Of a stretch of 64,000 nt of DNA, positions 51,513-64,000 are shown one piece after another; within the stretch, counting starts at the first letter, position 1, and each line of letters begins with the position of its first letter. The stretch comes from Pterobdella sp. o SKG-2022. Its lineage: Eukaryota > Annelida > Clitellata > Hirudinida > Piscicolidae. The notes under the pieces were generated by a model. It had not been told where the DNA came from. It searched no databases and worked only from the letters and a program-made list of their open reading frames with translations. The stretch covers positions 27,592,459 through 27,656,458 of the forward strand of contig OZ038321.1 in NCBI GenBank assembly GCA_964035795.1, read 5' to 3'. The position numbers and the translations under genes are program-made.

Positions 51513-54500
51513 ATGATGTTTGCAAAATTAAAATTTAATTTAAAAAACATAAAATGGTTGTTTATAGCTGGTGTATTAACATTATTAGCAAAACAAGTTA
51601 ATGCTGGAGAGGTGATTTATGCGGTGAATTGTGGCGGTGGAGCACACGTCGATTCGTTTGGCATTCGATATCAAAAAGATCCTCTTTCTGTGGGAGTTTC
51701 TTCAGATCATGGCAAAGTTTTGAACATTAGAAGAGTACCAATGATGGATCAGATTCTTTACCAGACGGAGCGTTACCACGTTCAAAACTTCGAGTATAAT
51801 ATTCCCGTGAAAGAAGATGGGGACTACGTGCTGGTGCTCAAGTTCAGCGAAGTGTGGTTTTCAGAAGCGAATAAAAAAGTATTTTTTGATTATCATTTCA
51901 ATTTTTTTTCAAAATTTGATAGTCGAACTAGACTATTTTAAACTAATAAATATTAAAATTTTGTTTAAATAAATATAATAAAGTGGCTATTTGCATCAAT
52001 TAAAAGCTACTGAAACCTTATCAAAAATTAAATTTCTAGAATCTGGCTTTTTTTCAACAATACCCTTTCTAAATTCTTAGTCATTCTTTCTTCAAAACTT
52101 ACAACAATCATGCCATTTTTTATATTGTAACTATGATCTTTGCACCATTTCACATATTTGTCCTGTTTTTCATGATTTTGCTAACAACATATTTAATGTT
52201 TGCATCCAATTACATTAACTTCTAAAAAATATTTTTGGTGAAGCCAATAATTATTTTGAAAAATTATAATAATAAAAATTATAGCTTAAATAATTTATTT
52301 GAAAAAACTTGATTTTTTAAACTTGATTCAATCAATTCTAACAAAAAATTTATATGTTCTTTCAATTAATTATGTTCTTTCATTGCTCAAAGCTTTCAAA
52401 CTGTCTTCCACATTTCACTATATTTTAACATTCAAAATGCCAATCAAGAGCATTTATTCCTTTCAAGGTAATTAAAATTTTTTGTATGGCATTTTGTTAT
52501 ACACCACTATAATCAAAAGTTCACTACCTTCAAATTTGAGAAATTTTAAGGACTCAGAGTATTAAAAGCTTTTGAATGGTCATTGTTATAATATTGTTTT
52601 CAAGTCCAATAAAATGATTTATATATTTTTTTTAATGATGATTTCAATAAATTTATTTATCTTATTGTTTTCTTATGATGATTTCAGTAAATTTATTTAC
52701 CTTGTTTTTTAAGTCTTTCCTATTTCTTGTCTTATCACCATATGAATTGATATCTTTAGTATTGCTAAGATTCCAAAAAAAATATATTCTTTGTCAGGTA
52801 TTCAATGTGAAACTCAACCAAGAACACATAATAGTGCAAGATCTTGACATCTTTTCATTGGTCGGCTTGGGAGCAGCTTATGATGAGATTGTACCATTCA
52901 GTGTAAAGAACAATATTCTGAGCATAAAGAATGAGAAGTCAAAGTTCAATGGTGTCCTCTCTGTGGAGTTCGTCAAGGTTGCTTCAAACTCATTTCTTGT
53001 GGTGTTTTTTAAATTGTAAATACTTGTATCAGTCATTCTTTTTATAAATTTTTTGTTGTTATCATTTTATAATTTTATTTATTTTAATGATTTAATTCAA
53101 AGCTACTATATTATAGTTTTTGAATAGTTAAATCATTTTAAATTATCTGACCATTGAGAGCTACTTAAAACTAGTGTCAGTAACAAACTCTCATATTAAT
53201 ATCTGATTGGCATTCAATACTCATATTAAAATTAGAATACTGGGTTGAAAATGGTTGAGGTCTTCAGTTGACATTGAGTAGTGACCTCAAAACCTGATGT
53301 TGAGCAAGTGAGGTTCTGTGCTTTGAAGCAGTCTAGCGTTTGTCAAAACTACTACTACTAAACATAGCACTAAATGTATTTTAATAAGATAAAGAAAGGG
53401 TCAAGTTATTTGGAAGGTTGAATAAGAAAGAATTTTGATACAGAAGTGATTTGAGAATTTGAAATAGCTTGATAATTGCTTAGCAATTATTTTGTTGTTC
53501 AGGAACAAATTCGTTTATGAAAATTTATTTGCTTTTGGATAAGCCTCGATTGTAGTAGAATTAAATTTAAGATATAATGCATATTGATTATTTCATCGTT
53601 TCAGTTGCGGTAAGATAATTAAATTGTATGCATTATTTTGCATTGATTATGAAGCAGATGTGGCTAAATAGTTGTCTTCACTCAAATTAATGATTAATTG
53701 GATCATAAAAACTCAATATTTGACGAGGCTAATAAAAATTGTTCACCTCACTAATGAAAATATAACATAATAGTGAGAATTAATAAGGCATCTGGTAACA
53801 GAGGGTTGATGGCACAAGGTTCAAAGCTCAAGTCTCTTTCTAAACAGTTCTCCACCTGTTCAACTGTATCATATATAGATTTATGTATACTGCATAATTG
53901 CTTTTAAGACCATCTGTTTTGAGATGCGAATCATAAAAATATGACAATATTTGAATTTTTTATTTCGAGCATGCTTCTCCATATATTCTATATCATCATC
54001 AGGTAACCACCTCTTTTGTTTTTCTGCAATAGGAGCTATTTGAAATTTTTGAACACTTTGAATGTCTGCTTTTACACTTATAATTATGTTTGTTTTAACC
54101 TGTTGACAAGTTTAATTCTTGATTGATGGTTTAGTTTAAATGAAATTTTGTTTCTATACATAGACATATCTTGTCATTTGAATGATAATAATCAACCTGT
54201 CTAAATAAGTTGTCTAACAAAATCAAGAATAAAGTGGTTTCAGGTAGAAGATGTTTTTAAGTTGTAATAAAGTTTTTATATTGAAGAAGATATAGTCAAC
54301 AACAGTGTGAAAGGATTAAATCTGCTTTAATTGCTTCAAATATGACTTGATTGATAGATATGTAGATAGATAGACAGACAAACAACCAACCAACCATACA
54401 GACACACTTGGACAATCCCAAGATCAACGCTATATATGTGCTGAGAGGGACAGAAGAAGGTACAAATGCTTGCCTTGTTTGCCATGTGTTTTATGTTTTG

Positions 54501-55780
54501 TAGGTAGTTTTATAAAACCATTGTATGCTTTTTTAAAACTAGTTTTTTAAACATGTATTTTTTTTCAGTTTTTTGCAAAAGATAACGAGAAACTCTAATT
54601 ATAAAATTAAATTTTTCCAATACTTTTTTGGAAATCCTAATAAATAAAATTTTTTTTTTGAATTGTAAATTATAAATTTGAATACTTTGTGTTTTTCCCC
54701 TCAATAGTGTTTTAGGTTTTTCTACGTCAAACGTAGAATAGTAAAGTGAATGAAATTTGTGAAAAATGATGGGTGTAGAACAGTCATGTGGTGAAAAAAT
54801 CATGTACTCAAAAAAAAAATGAATATGTTTTTTTGAGTACATGATTTTTTCACCACATGACTGTTCTACACCCATCATTTTTCAAAAATTTCATTCACTT
54901 TACTATTCTACGTTTGACCTAGAAAAACCTAAAACACTATTGAGGGGAAAAACACAAAGTATTCAAATTTATACTTGATAATGTAAGTTTGTCTTATGGT
55001 AAGCTTCGTGCTTTAAATAAATAAATAATTTTTTTTCACTTTCCTTGTGTTTGTACATATGTTTTAAGATATGTTTCCATGTACTCATCAGTTCACCATT
55101 TGATTGTATGATGGATGCATACTGATTCCATTGATAACATATTCAATCGATATTCTATCCTTATTCAATCTTTTCCAAGGCTTTTAGTCAGCAATGAATT
55201 TTCTCGTAACACACACTAGAGAGATCTATATGATATGAGCATATAAAGCACCACTGACGATACAACACGCAGAGGTTCCCAGACTGCCGCCATTGAAGAA
55301 GTTTGTCAACCCCATGGATGAGGAGGAGGAGGAGGAGGAAGAGGATGATAATGAAGCTCCAGTGAGGAAAGGTGGTTTCCATATGTGTTTCCATTGGTTT
55401 GCATTCGATTGATTATCATCAAAGAGCATTCATTTTATGCGAACTTCTGAATGTAACATAGTTCAGTTTATTATCGTCATTATTCATTGTCTTTATTCTC
55501 CCATCTTTATGGGCTTAAACATTATTATCGCCCTGAGCTCTTTGATTGGGCTACATTTGGTGGATGAGAACATAAGAATAATACCAACATTCAATCACTC
55601 CCTACCACAGAGAGAGGCAGTGACAGAGATGGCTCAGCAACGAACAAACATCGCAGGTCAGCGTCCGAATTGCACGTTTCAGACCCCTACGCCAACGAAG
55701 ATGGCTCGAGTTTGTTGTTGCCTTTCATAGTGGCGATCGCCGCATTTCTCCCCGTGGTGTTTTGCCTATGCAGACTTTGA
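51513..55780 (+). CDS. MLEC: Malectin (MLEC), ER diglucose-binding lectin
   Basis: Type I membrane lectin of the ER that recognises Glc2-N-glycans in early glycoprotein quality control. Five exons: 51513-51878, 52798-52977, 54402-54459, 55273-55371, 55611-55780; 291 codons with stop, against about 292 aa in human. N-terminal hydrophobic signal (residues about 14-31, cleavage likely after VNA) precedes the malectin domain: [50 protein letters not shown] in exon 1; [26 protein letters not shown] in exon 2; [17 protein letters not shown] in exon 3. Exon 4 gives [10 protein letters not shown] and a run of seven Glu. Exon 5 carries [20 protein letters not shown] and the C-terminal VFCLCRL that ends the family. 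Intron 3 contains a 297-bp foldback element. Confidence 0.95.
54357..54398. repeat. Degenerate GATA/GACA/CAAC tetranucleotide tract at the MLEC exon 3 acceptor
   Basis: GATAGATATG..GATAGATAGA then CAGACAAACAACCAACCAAC, ending 3-5 nt before the AG at 54400-54401. Confidence 0.6.
54674..54970. repeat. 297-bp foldback (palindromic) element in MLEC intron 3
   Basis: Left arm 54674-54820 and right arm about 54825-54970 are reverse complements almost throughout (ends AAATTTGAATAC / GTATTCAAATTT; inner CATGTACTCAAAAA / TTTTTGAGTACATG). Only scattered differences (for example TAGGTTTTTCTACGTCAAAC versus its partner). No transposase. The open frame 54510-54878 (minus) is a by-product. Confidence 0.92.
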
Positions 55781-58700
55781 TGAGCGCCCATCCCCTGTAT
55801 GGGCTCTCCCCCCCATATTCTCATGTGGCTTCTGGTTTTTATGGTTCCTATCATTTAATGCGTTTCATTGTGTTGTTATTAAAATTATTATCGGTTTTAA
55901 ATGAGTTCGTTTATATTATTACTGGTTGTATTGTTACTATTAATATTACAATTCCAATATAAATGATGCTTATCAAATTAAATTGTCACTAAAAAGTTAA
56001 AATTAATACCTTGTATTATCCATAAACATATATATGTTTAGTTAATCATATATATGTATTATTATTTTAAAAAACTTTCAGTCGGGGATTTAATACGTGG
56101 CTCTGCAGTCCCTTCATTATGCTTTTGCTGATTATTATTGTTATAATGGTCTACTATTATTATTATTATTATTATTATATCTTTAACGATAACTCAGTTT
56201 ATAATTTTCAAACTTTCTTTTCGTTCTTACAACAATTCCATCAACATTATTTTCACCGTTATTGAAGTTATTGAATAATTAAAAAAATAATTATAATAAT
56301 AATATTATTATTCTGTTATTACGGGCCTTTCTTCGCTACCTTTCTTCCAGAGTTGGTTTTGATATATTTTTATTATTCATATTATTATATTATTGTAATA
56401 ATTATTGTTATTAATCACATTTTGATTTCAATGATTACGTTTTATTTATTTATTTATAATATTTTTGGTGAGATTGTTTGAATTTTTTCTTAATGTTGCC
56501 TCCTAGTTTTTCTGAGTATTAATGGTGAATTTTTATTTCATCAAAGTTAACTAATATAGATATATTTTTAAATCATAAACGCCCAATTTTGTTAATATTT
56601 TTCATTTTTATATGCATTTTTTCTTGACTGTAAGTTAGCATAACTCGGCCGCACAAATCTTAGTTGGACGCATGATGAGGGTGATCAGATGGCGGCTGCT
56701 CTCAGTTGCTCGTCATTCTTTTTTTATATCTTTATTGATTTTTATTTTTTATTTACCTATTATTTTTTTTATTATGCATTCTTATAATTTTTTAAAATAA
56801 AAAACATTAAATTATCTACAATATTTTTTCCCGCTTCAAATCTGCATTGAGTTGCGTTTAATCGGCCCACCATACCAACCACCACCTCTAAACGGCCATT
56901 AATGTACCTCCCACAGTTTAAGGCACGAGTACCCGCTTTGGAGGTGAGCGTTCGATGCACCTCTATTTGTAATGGCTGCTGCTGTATTTTTTATTTGACA
57001 CATTTTCACTGCCTCAACAATAGGATTGTACCTCCATTCTATAATAGATTGAACCCTCTAGAAGACTGATTTGTGAACTTACATCTTCACTCATCTATGA
57101 AATTTTTCATCTTGGCTTTTTTGATCAATTTTCACCATTTCATTATTGAATTTAATTATTACCTTCAGTGTAGCTGATTATTAATTATTTAACTCTTTAA
57201 TTTTATTATGGTTCCTGGTTCAGAAACAAAAAATGTTTGAGCCTTTTAATGAGTTCAGACTGAATGGGGTATATTTTTTAATTATATAATTCAGCAATTA
57301 TTTATACAAAAAATTAACGTTTTAATTGTCAATTCAATTATTTGTTAATTGTTTATTCATGTTTCAAATTGATACAATTAATCGATACATTTTATTTTTT
57401 GATTTATAACTAAATTCCATTTCATGTTTTGTTAAATAAAAGACGAGACTGATGTTTTTTTTAAATGAACTTTCACTACAAAGTTAAACTAATAAGAAGA
57501 TTTCTATTTTTAAAAAGTTAGTTTTTGTCTGACCAAAACCATGCAAATTTGGTTTTTAAAATTTTTCGAGTCTAAAGACCCATTTGGAAAATTACTGATC
57601 TGAAGAAGCTTCATATTACTAACGGATATTTGAAATTATTCCTGAGTTAGTAGGTAAGTTCACGAAATAACGATAAAATATACTAACCTAATGAATGAAA
57701 ATACAACAAGCTATGTTATCTTTAAGAGACAAAAATGCCTGATGAAGCTTTCTTCGAGATGAGTGTTTCAATTTGAATAATAATTTGAAAAAACGAGGAA
57801 TCTTGATTAGAGTGAATTTCCAAAAAAATAACAAAACATGGTATTTAAGTGATACTATTTCACAAAAAATATATAAATTTAATATAAGTTACTTTTCAGA
57901 AACATTGTGTGTGTTTTTTTACAATATTAAAAAAAAATAATGAATACCTTCTTGCATGACTAACAGCGCTGGTTGATCAACTCTTGAATGAAAAATATGC
58001 CAGAAATGTGCACTATTTTAAACACAAATAGAGAATTCATTTGTTGAAATCACCTTTTTGCATATATTATATAATGGTAAAATAAGAAATTTAATTCATA
58101 AAAATATGATGAATAATATAAACAATTTAATGTATAATTAAATCAACAAGAATAATATAAAAACTTAATAAATAATAATAACAATAATAATAATTATATA
58201 ATATTATTAATATTATTTAAAATTTCTATATTAAAAAAACCAAAAACAAAGCGTATAGTAATTACATTAATGATAGCTTATTTTCGATTAAATTGAGAAC
58301 ATCGTGTTGAATTTTTGTTACATTTGTACCTCCACTTGACAATGTAAGTTCATCTTGCGAAAAGCTTCGAGGAACAAGAAAAACTTCTATAAGTGTTTTC
58401 ATTTGAATATTTATGTTATAATATAATATAAATATATTCATTAAATGTGGTGGAATATTCCATTAATAAAAGTATTAAAAATTAAAACTAAATTAGATTA
58501 AAATTATATTTAATATTTAATTTATCTTTATAATTTCTAATTATATTATTAATTATACCGGATTCTTACTTATATGAGGGAAACAAACACAAAGTATAAA
58601 CTTAATTCACAAAGCTTTTTGTAATACAGACCTATAGTATATTAGTACATCTTCTCTTATAGGTTTATAAAAAGGTGGTATTTAGATTGAGATAAAGACT

Positions 58701-60245
58701 GAAATGTCAATAAACTTGCATTCTCCGTAAAATATAATATTATAATGATAATATTTCAAAAATTTATTAAAGCGTTTTTATTATTTTTTCTTAAATCCAT
58801 TTATTATCGAAAAGCTTTGTTTTTTGCTTTTATTTTCTAAATTTAGTTTAAAACCGTGTTTTAAGGTTTGCATTTATATAGATTGAATAATTTTGTTATC
58901 ACAAGCTACATGCAAAAAACTATTATTCTATTCTGCCACACTTCAGTTGACATTGTATTCAAATACACATGGCTTTTCTGTTAAAAGCAATGTGTCTAAA
59001 AGGCATTAAACATATTGCCTGGAATTTGTGGGCAAAATGAATTGCTCTGAAATTTTGAGTAATATGTATAAGTGCCTGTTTGATTTATATACAGTGTATG
59101 TCTTCAACGTTATATAGATTACATACGTGTTTTCTTGATTCTCGAAAACTGAAAGCTGAAAAAATTTAAAAATATTTATAATACTTTTTATATTTTTTAT
59201 ATATTTTTGAATGTTATCTCCTTTATAAAAATCTGAACAATGAAATTCATATGTTTTTCTTATACATAATGCTGATGCTAAAAGATCAAAAGTTTCCTTA
59301 ACTTGTAGCTTTCCAAAACTTTTACAAATCTTAAACCTAGTGTCTATAGATAAAAAGCCTAAGCTCTGGTTGGAAATTATAATGGAAACAATAATCCTGT
59401 TAAAGAATGTTTATATTATTTCTGTACTTGACACATTATTTTGACTCGTATTTTTAAAAATTTCAGGCATTATGCATATTTCCTGGAACACAGTTTTTCA
59501 AAATTAATAAAAGTATACATACAGATGTAAGTTAATTTATAAAAAAATTATATAAAATTATCTGTATTGAACACTTGTAAAAAAATACTGGTCACACAAG
59601 TGAACACATAAAAATCACAATAAAACATCAACTAAATACCAACTGAATAAAATTCATTGAATACACACTAACTGATTATAATAATTTGAACAACTCAATT
59701 AGTTAAGGGAATTTCGGTGAATTAATACAAGTCTCAGAAGTACAAAGCAAGCTCCTCCCTACTCAGGTGAGTTTTCACGCTCGACTAGCTTGCTTTTATA
59801 TTCAACTTTCAGCACAGGTTTGAGAGCATTTTTATTGAGTTTCACATTGAAACTGTGTTTGATTCTTGTTTTGGTTTTATTTGAAGAAAATTTGAGTATA
59901 GATTAAGATTGGATTGGTTTTGATGCTGGAAGTTGATACTGGTGAAGTTTTTTTTCTATTGCAAGTTTTAGTGCCTTGTTAACACTTTGTATAGCAAATT
60001 TTTATAATTTCTGCTTTATAAAGTTTTGTGAAAATTAAAACAGAGAAAGATTCCCACAAAAATCTCTGAAGATATCAACACTCTTTTTTTGCACTTACAC
60101 TGAACTACCTCATAAAACTGATTTATATCAAAACCATAAAAATCCTTAAACTTATCCAATAAAACGCCATCACAAATTCTCAAAAAAGCTACACATCTAA
60201 TTAAAACAACCCTTGAACTCTATATAAAATCTAAAAAAAGCTAAA
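55781..60245. other. Large AT-rich intergenic region MLEC-LIM gene
   Basis: 4.5 kb with no recognisable gene. The first 200 bp are probably MLEC 3' UTR. (TTA)n tracts occur near 56155-56180. A less AT-rich island lies at 56640-56960. A copy of the AAGCTTTTCGT-type repeat lies at 58333-58372, and a partial one at 58575-58625. The last few hundred bases should hold the LIM gene promoter and 5' UTR. Confidence 0.5.
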
Positions 60246-60382
60246 ATGTCTCGGCCAAGAAGCCTGAAAAATATTTTTGAGCCTCCACCTTCTGAAAAAT
60301 GCACAAGATGTGACCAGAAAGTGTACCAGGTTGAAAAAGTTGGACCTGTTAATGAAGTCATCTTCCACAAACAGTGTTTTAG
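60246..60382 (+). CDS. LIM-domain protein, first coding exon (partial gene)
   Basis: ATG at 60246 opens MSRPRSLKNIFEPPPSEKC, followed by the first zinc knuckle of a LIM domain: CTRCDQKVYQVEKVGPVNEV then IFHKQCF, with Cys19, Cys22, His41 and Cys44 in the expected spacing. The exon ends TTTAG before GTTACTT at 60383 (phase 2), where LIM families continue with the second zinc knuckle. I could not find that next exon before the LINE at 61416; it probably lies beyond the window. LIM proteins of this kind are mostly actin-associated; which one this is cannot be said. Confidence 0.75.
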
Positions 60383-61055
60383 GTTACTTGATGTGTTTGT
60401 GTGTTGTGTGGTTGTTTTTGATTGTTTGTTTAGTTGTTTGTTTGCTTGTATCTTCCTTCTTTTGGTTTTCTTTTTGTGTCTCGCATATATATTATTTAAA
60501 AGTATCTGGTAATTGAGTATATGGTTTTTAATTTTGTTTCTATTTGCTGTAAATCTTATTATTTTTATTATTGTCTATTTATTCTTTCAGTTAATATTTA
60601 TTTTTATTTATAAATTGACCAAATATATTTTGGGTATATATGAGTGTTGTATTTGGTATATATTTATTTAATTAATTAATTGTGTTAATACTTAATTCGC
60701 TTTTGTATTTTTGGGTGTTTTGTATCTAACATGTCTGCGTGTGTGTTCTCATTATTGTGTTTTATTTAATTTTATTCAACAAAAAAACCAAAATTTCAAC
60801 AAACCAGTATGATAAGAAAAAATGCTGGAAAACTATATATTTTCTTGTATATTATCCATTTTAACTTTAAATGAATCGACCAAAACAGTTTTTCTCTGTA
60901 CTTATAGCTTCAACTTTGTCTGAAAAGTTGTCTGGCCTCGTGTGTGTGATTTCTTATGTATGTGTTTTCTTATTTATGTGTTTTTTGTGTGATTTTTTAT
61001 GTATGTGTTTTTTTATTTATGTGTTTTTTGTGTGATTTTTTATGTATGTGTTTTG

Positions 61056-61130
<75 letters not shown>

Positions 61131-61415
61131 TGAGTGTGTGTGTGTGTGTAACCCGCGAAACGTGTTCAAAGCTCCAATGTTTTTTGAGTTTTATATTGGA
61201 TACATTGCGAATTTTTCGTTAAAAAACGTTTGTACAAGTTGTTGAAAATATAAGTTTTTTGGAAATTGAGTGGATACCGCTTCAAAATTTTGAAACAAAA
61301 AGTTATTTTTGAAACGCAAAACGAAGTTCACAGGTGAAACAGAGCGGATTAAAAAAAGAACATACAAAGCTGGCTCAAACTTAATTACCTAACTTATACA
61401 TCAACTTGAAAAAAT
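60383..61415 (+). other. Start of LIM-gene intron 1
   Basis: AT-rich. Contains a 43-bp tandem repeat (two and a half copies, about 60944-61052, GTGATTTTTTATGTATGTGT type) running into the (TG)n tract at 61054-61148, then a possible 5' leader of LINE-6. Confidence 0.5.
61054..61148. repeat. (TG)n microsatellite
   Basis: More than 40 GT units with a GAGTGAG interruption near 61129-61135. The CVCV-rich frame across it is not a gene. Confidence 0.95.
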
Positions 61416-64000
61416 ATGAAACAAACATCCAAATATATTCAAAAAGCATTAAACACAAAAAAATCACTGCGTATTGCTGATAACGTACCAGTGCAAAACC
61501 ACACCAAATCCTTAGTAAAAATGAAGATTGAAACCACAAAAATAGGATGCTGGAACGTCAAAAGCATGGGCAACCCAACGAAGTTCAGCATAAAACTGAT
61601 AAACGTTATTGCAACAATGAGAGAAAAAAACTTATCTCTCTTAGCAATGTCGGAAGTGCAATGGGCAGGCAGTGGCACTCTGGAAATCGAAGGCACAACA
61701 GTGCTTTATTCTGGGCTCTCAGAACCAAAAAATGGTAACCAACGAGGAGTAGCTATTGCTCTCAGAGGTGATCTCAGAAAGGCTTGGAAGAAAGAAGGCA
61801 CTCACAGCATGATTTCAGAAAGAGTGATTAAAGCAAGAATAAAAGTTGAAGACAAACACATAAACTTCATAGCCGTCTATGCCCCAACGGAGGTAGACGA
61901 TGAAGAAGAATCTGAAAACTTTTACGAAACCCTGCAAGACCAACTTGTCAGAATCAACAAAAAAGAACATGTGATAGTGTTGGGAGACTTCAACGCACGT
62001 GTTGGACCACTTGAAAACCCATCACGACTCCATGGCCGTCATAACCCAGATAAAAGAAATGTGAATGGCTCAAGGTTAGTTGATTTCTGCAACACCAACG
62101 GTCTGATAATAACAAACACCATCTTCCCACACAAAAGAATACACCAATGGACTTGGTATCACCCGAATCAAAAAAAAGGACATGTCCTTGATTATGTGCT
62201 CATCAGTCATCAGTTACGAGCAAACATATGTGATACCATGGTCACTCGAAAAACAATTCATATTTCAGATCATAATATGGTTATATCCAAATTGATACTG
62301 AAGAATCATAAAATAAAATATAATAAAAACCCAAATAATAACACAAATATACTCCACGATAAAATAACGAACCCAAAAAAATTAGAAAAAATATACATAA
62401 ACAAATTTAAAGAAGAATTAACATATAATTTGAACAAAATAGACCAAAATAATTCAGTAGAAGAGATGTGGAAATGCTTCAAAGAAAGTTTTTTGAACGC
62501 CTCAAAACAATTACCAAAAAAAAATAAAATGCCTAAAAGACCATGGGTAAATGAAGAGGTTAAAAAACTTTCAACAGAAAAATCTGAACTCCACTTCAAA
62601 ATAAAAGCCCTCAAACAAAACGGTCGTGCAATCCCACAAAATCTGATTAGCAGCTACAAAGAAATAAAAACTGCATCCAGGAAAGCTTGTAGAAAAGCTA
62701 TCGATACGTGGTGGGAAGAAAAGACTGAAGAAGCTGAGAAAACAACCGAACTCACCAACAAACAGGGCCGGGGAGGTTCAATTCTCAAACTACTGAAAAA
62801 AGAAAAACACACAAAAATAAAACCTTCGACAAATTTGAAATCTTTAGATGGCAGACAAACACTCTTTTCATCAGAAGATAAAATCATAAGATGGAAAGAA
62901 CACTTTGCATCAGCAGCCAGTTCCGATTCCACAGTAGACACTACGGCATACAGCGAGCTTCTACCTTCTATAATCACACTTGATGATGAAGAGGTAGCAG
63001 ATCTATCTAAGCCCCCTTCCATAATGGAGCTAACAAATGCTTTGAAGCAATGTAAATTAGAAACAGCTCCGGGTTTAGATGGAATCAGCTCAAATATGCT
63101 CAAAATTGGCGCCAATGAAACGGTATATTGGCTAAAAGTGATCTCAGACCAGATATGGGAAATGGAAACAATCCCAAGTGATTGGAAAAATCAAATAATA
63201 GTTCCAATTCACAAACATGGAGCAAGATCACTTTGTGAAAATTACCGAGGAATCGCCCTACTGTGTGTGGCTAGCAAAGTGTTTGGCAGAGCCATTCTAA
63301 ACAAAATGCAAAACGTCATAGAAAAACAACTGGGTGAAAACCAATGTGGTTTTAGGCCGAATAGAGGTTGCTGCGACCAAATATATGCAGCGAAGATCCT
63401 GATGCAGAGGGCAAAGGAATTTCAAAAGCCCATTCATCTCTGCTTCATTGATCTCCAAAAGGCCTACGACACAGTCAACCGAGACGCTCTCTGGGAAATT
63501 CTGTCGAAATCCTTCAGCTTGCCAGAAAAAATAATTCGCATCCTTAAAGCTCTCCATAGCTGTACAACAGGAGCGATCCGGGCTGATGGACAGTTGTCCG
63601 ATGAGTTTCCCATCAGCGTTGGGGTGAAACAAGGAGATGTGCTGGCTCCTATGCTTTTTAATACATACCTCGACGCTGTGATAAGAGTGGCACTCAAGAA
63701 CCACCCAGACAAAGGCATTCGCATTGAATATAGCCACAATGCCCCGTTGATGCATAACAGTCGCTATAAGCTAGAAGAGGCTATAACAGTACAATCAATA
63801 GCTTATGCCGATGATATAATGATCACGAGCGACAACATCAAAGACCTGGAATGCCTTGTCACTTCAATAGATGACGTTTGCATCAAATTTGGACTGAGAA
63901 TAAACTTCAGCAAAACAAAATACATGACCATTCTACCAAAAAACTCAATTCCAAGCCTCAACACAACGCTGGCAATACGTAACGATATAAACATCGAACA
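61416..64000 (+). mobile_element. LINE-6 of this window: uninterrupted EN-RT open frame running off the window
   Basis: From the ATG at 61416 (preceded in frame by TGA) the frame is open for 861 codons to the last base. Endonuclease motifs: IGCWNVKSM, MSEVQWAG, AVYAPTEVD, GDFNARVG (residue 190), HVLDYVLISHQL, SDHNMV (residue 284). RT motifs: LETAPGLDGISSNML, NYRGIALLCVASKV, QCGFRPNRGCCDQIY, CFIDLQKAYDTVNRD (about residue 674), VGVKQGDVLAPMLFNTYLD, and the catalytic box in AYADDIMI (about residue 796). All residues expected for AP endonuclease (Asp/Asn/His) and RT (Asp-Asp) are present. The 5' leader is uncertain and the 3' end is not visible. It lacks similarity to the PHD-finger LINEs here. 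Same sense as the LIM gene, apparently in its first intron. Confidence 0.92.

Noticed and set aside
54510..54878. 122-aa ORF (minus)
   Set aside because: It lies across the arm and loop of the foldback element; inverted-repeat DNA without codon structure.
60900..60930. Second exon of the LIM gene after CTTATAG
   Set aside because: In the phase required by exon 1 it hits a stop after five codons and lacks the second zinc knuckle.
62306..63994. Minus-strand ORFs over the right end of the window
   Set aside because: Antisense shadows of the LINE-6 EN-RT frame on the plus strand.

Overview
The window is animal nuclear DNA: AT-rich, with spliced genes, GT-AG introns mostly below 500 bp, many microsatellites and several LINE retrotransposons. 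Every gene I could name is a broadly conserved animal gene, and the arrangement is compact (eight protein-coding genes in 64 kb). A short dispersed repeat with a CATGCTAGCATG-type core and a (CAT)n flank looks, from memory only, like one that is very common in cephalopod and other lophotrochozoan sequence. A lophotrochozoan (mollusc or annelid relative) is therefore my guess, not a demonstrated assignment.

Layout, left to right. 1-1928 (+): the C-terminal exons of kinesin-1 heavy chain (KIF5). 2339-3072 (-): TP53RK/Bud32, the KEOPS kinase. 3284-10468 (+): EXOC5/Sec10 of the exocyst, in 19 exons, divergent from TP53RK with 211 bp between the start codons. 12248-28020 (-): a PACS sorting adaptor in 20 exons, with a decayed LINE filling nearly all of its second intron. 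28238-32815 (-): a FASTKD-family mitochondrial RNA-binding protein in 8 exons, ending only 217 bp upstream of the PACS start codon. 33290-38492: two decayed LINEs. 38648-49070 (-): a TDRD3-like gene in 12 exons whose introns hold two more LINEs and a tRNA-like element; its C-terminal exon is very Q-rich and no Tudor exon was found. 51513-55780 (+): malectin (MLEC) in 5 exons. 60246-60382 (+): the first coding exon of a LIM-domain protein. 61416-64000 (+): a LINE whose endonuclease/reverse transcriptase frame is open to the window edge, the only intact-looking element here.

The exon models were built by hand by matching translated pieces to remembered family sequences and requiring GT-AG junctions with consistent phase. 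Complete models sum to whole codon numbers (EXOC5 737, PACS 764, FASTKD 891, TDRD3 584, MLEC 291, TP53RK 218, stops included), which supports them. The host genes are unrelated housekeeping functions (transport, secretion, tRNA modification, mitochondrial RNA, ER glycoprotein folding), not a pathway cluster. The more unusual signals are structural: tandem repeats lying directly against 3' splice sites in several genes, foldback (palindromic) elements, LINEs with a PHD-like finger after the RT domain, a shared (ATG)n tail on different mobile elements, a possible FASTKD-PACS operon, and the Tudor-less TDRD3. I saw no convincing new defence, CRISPR or enzymatic system.
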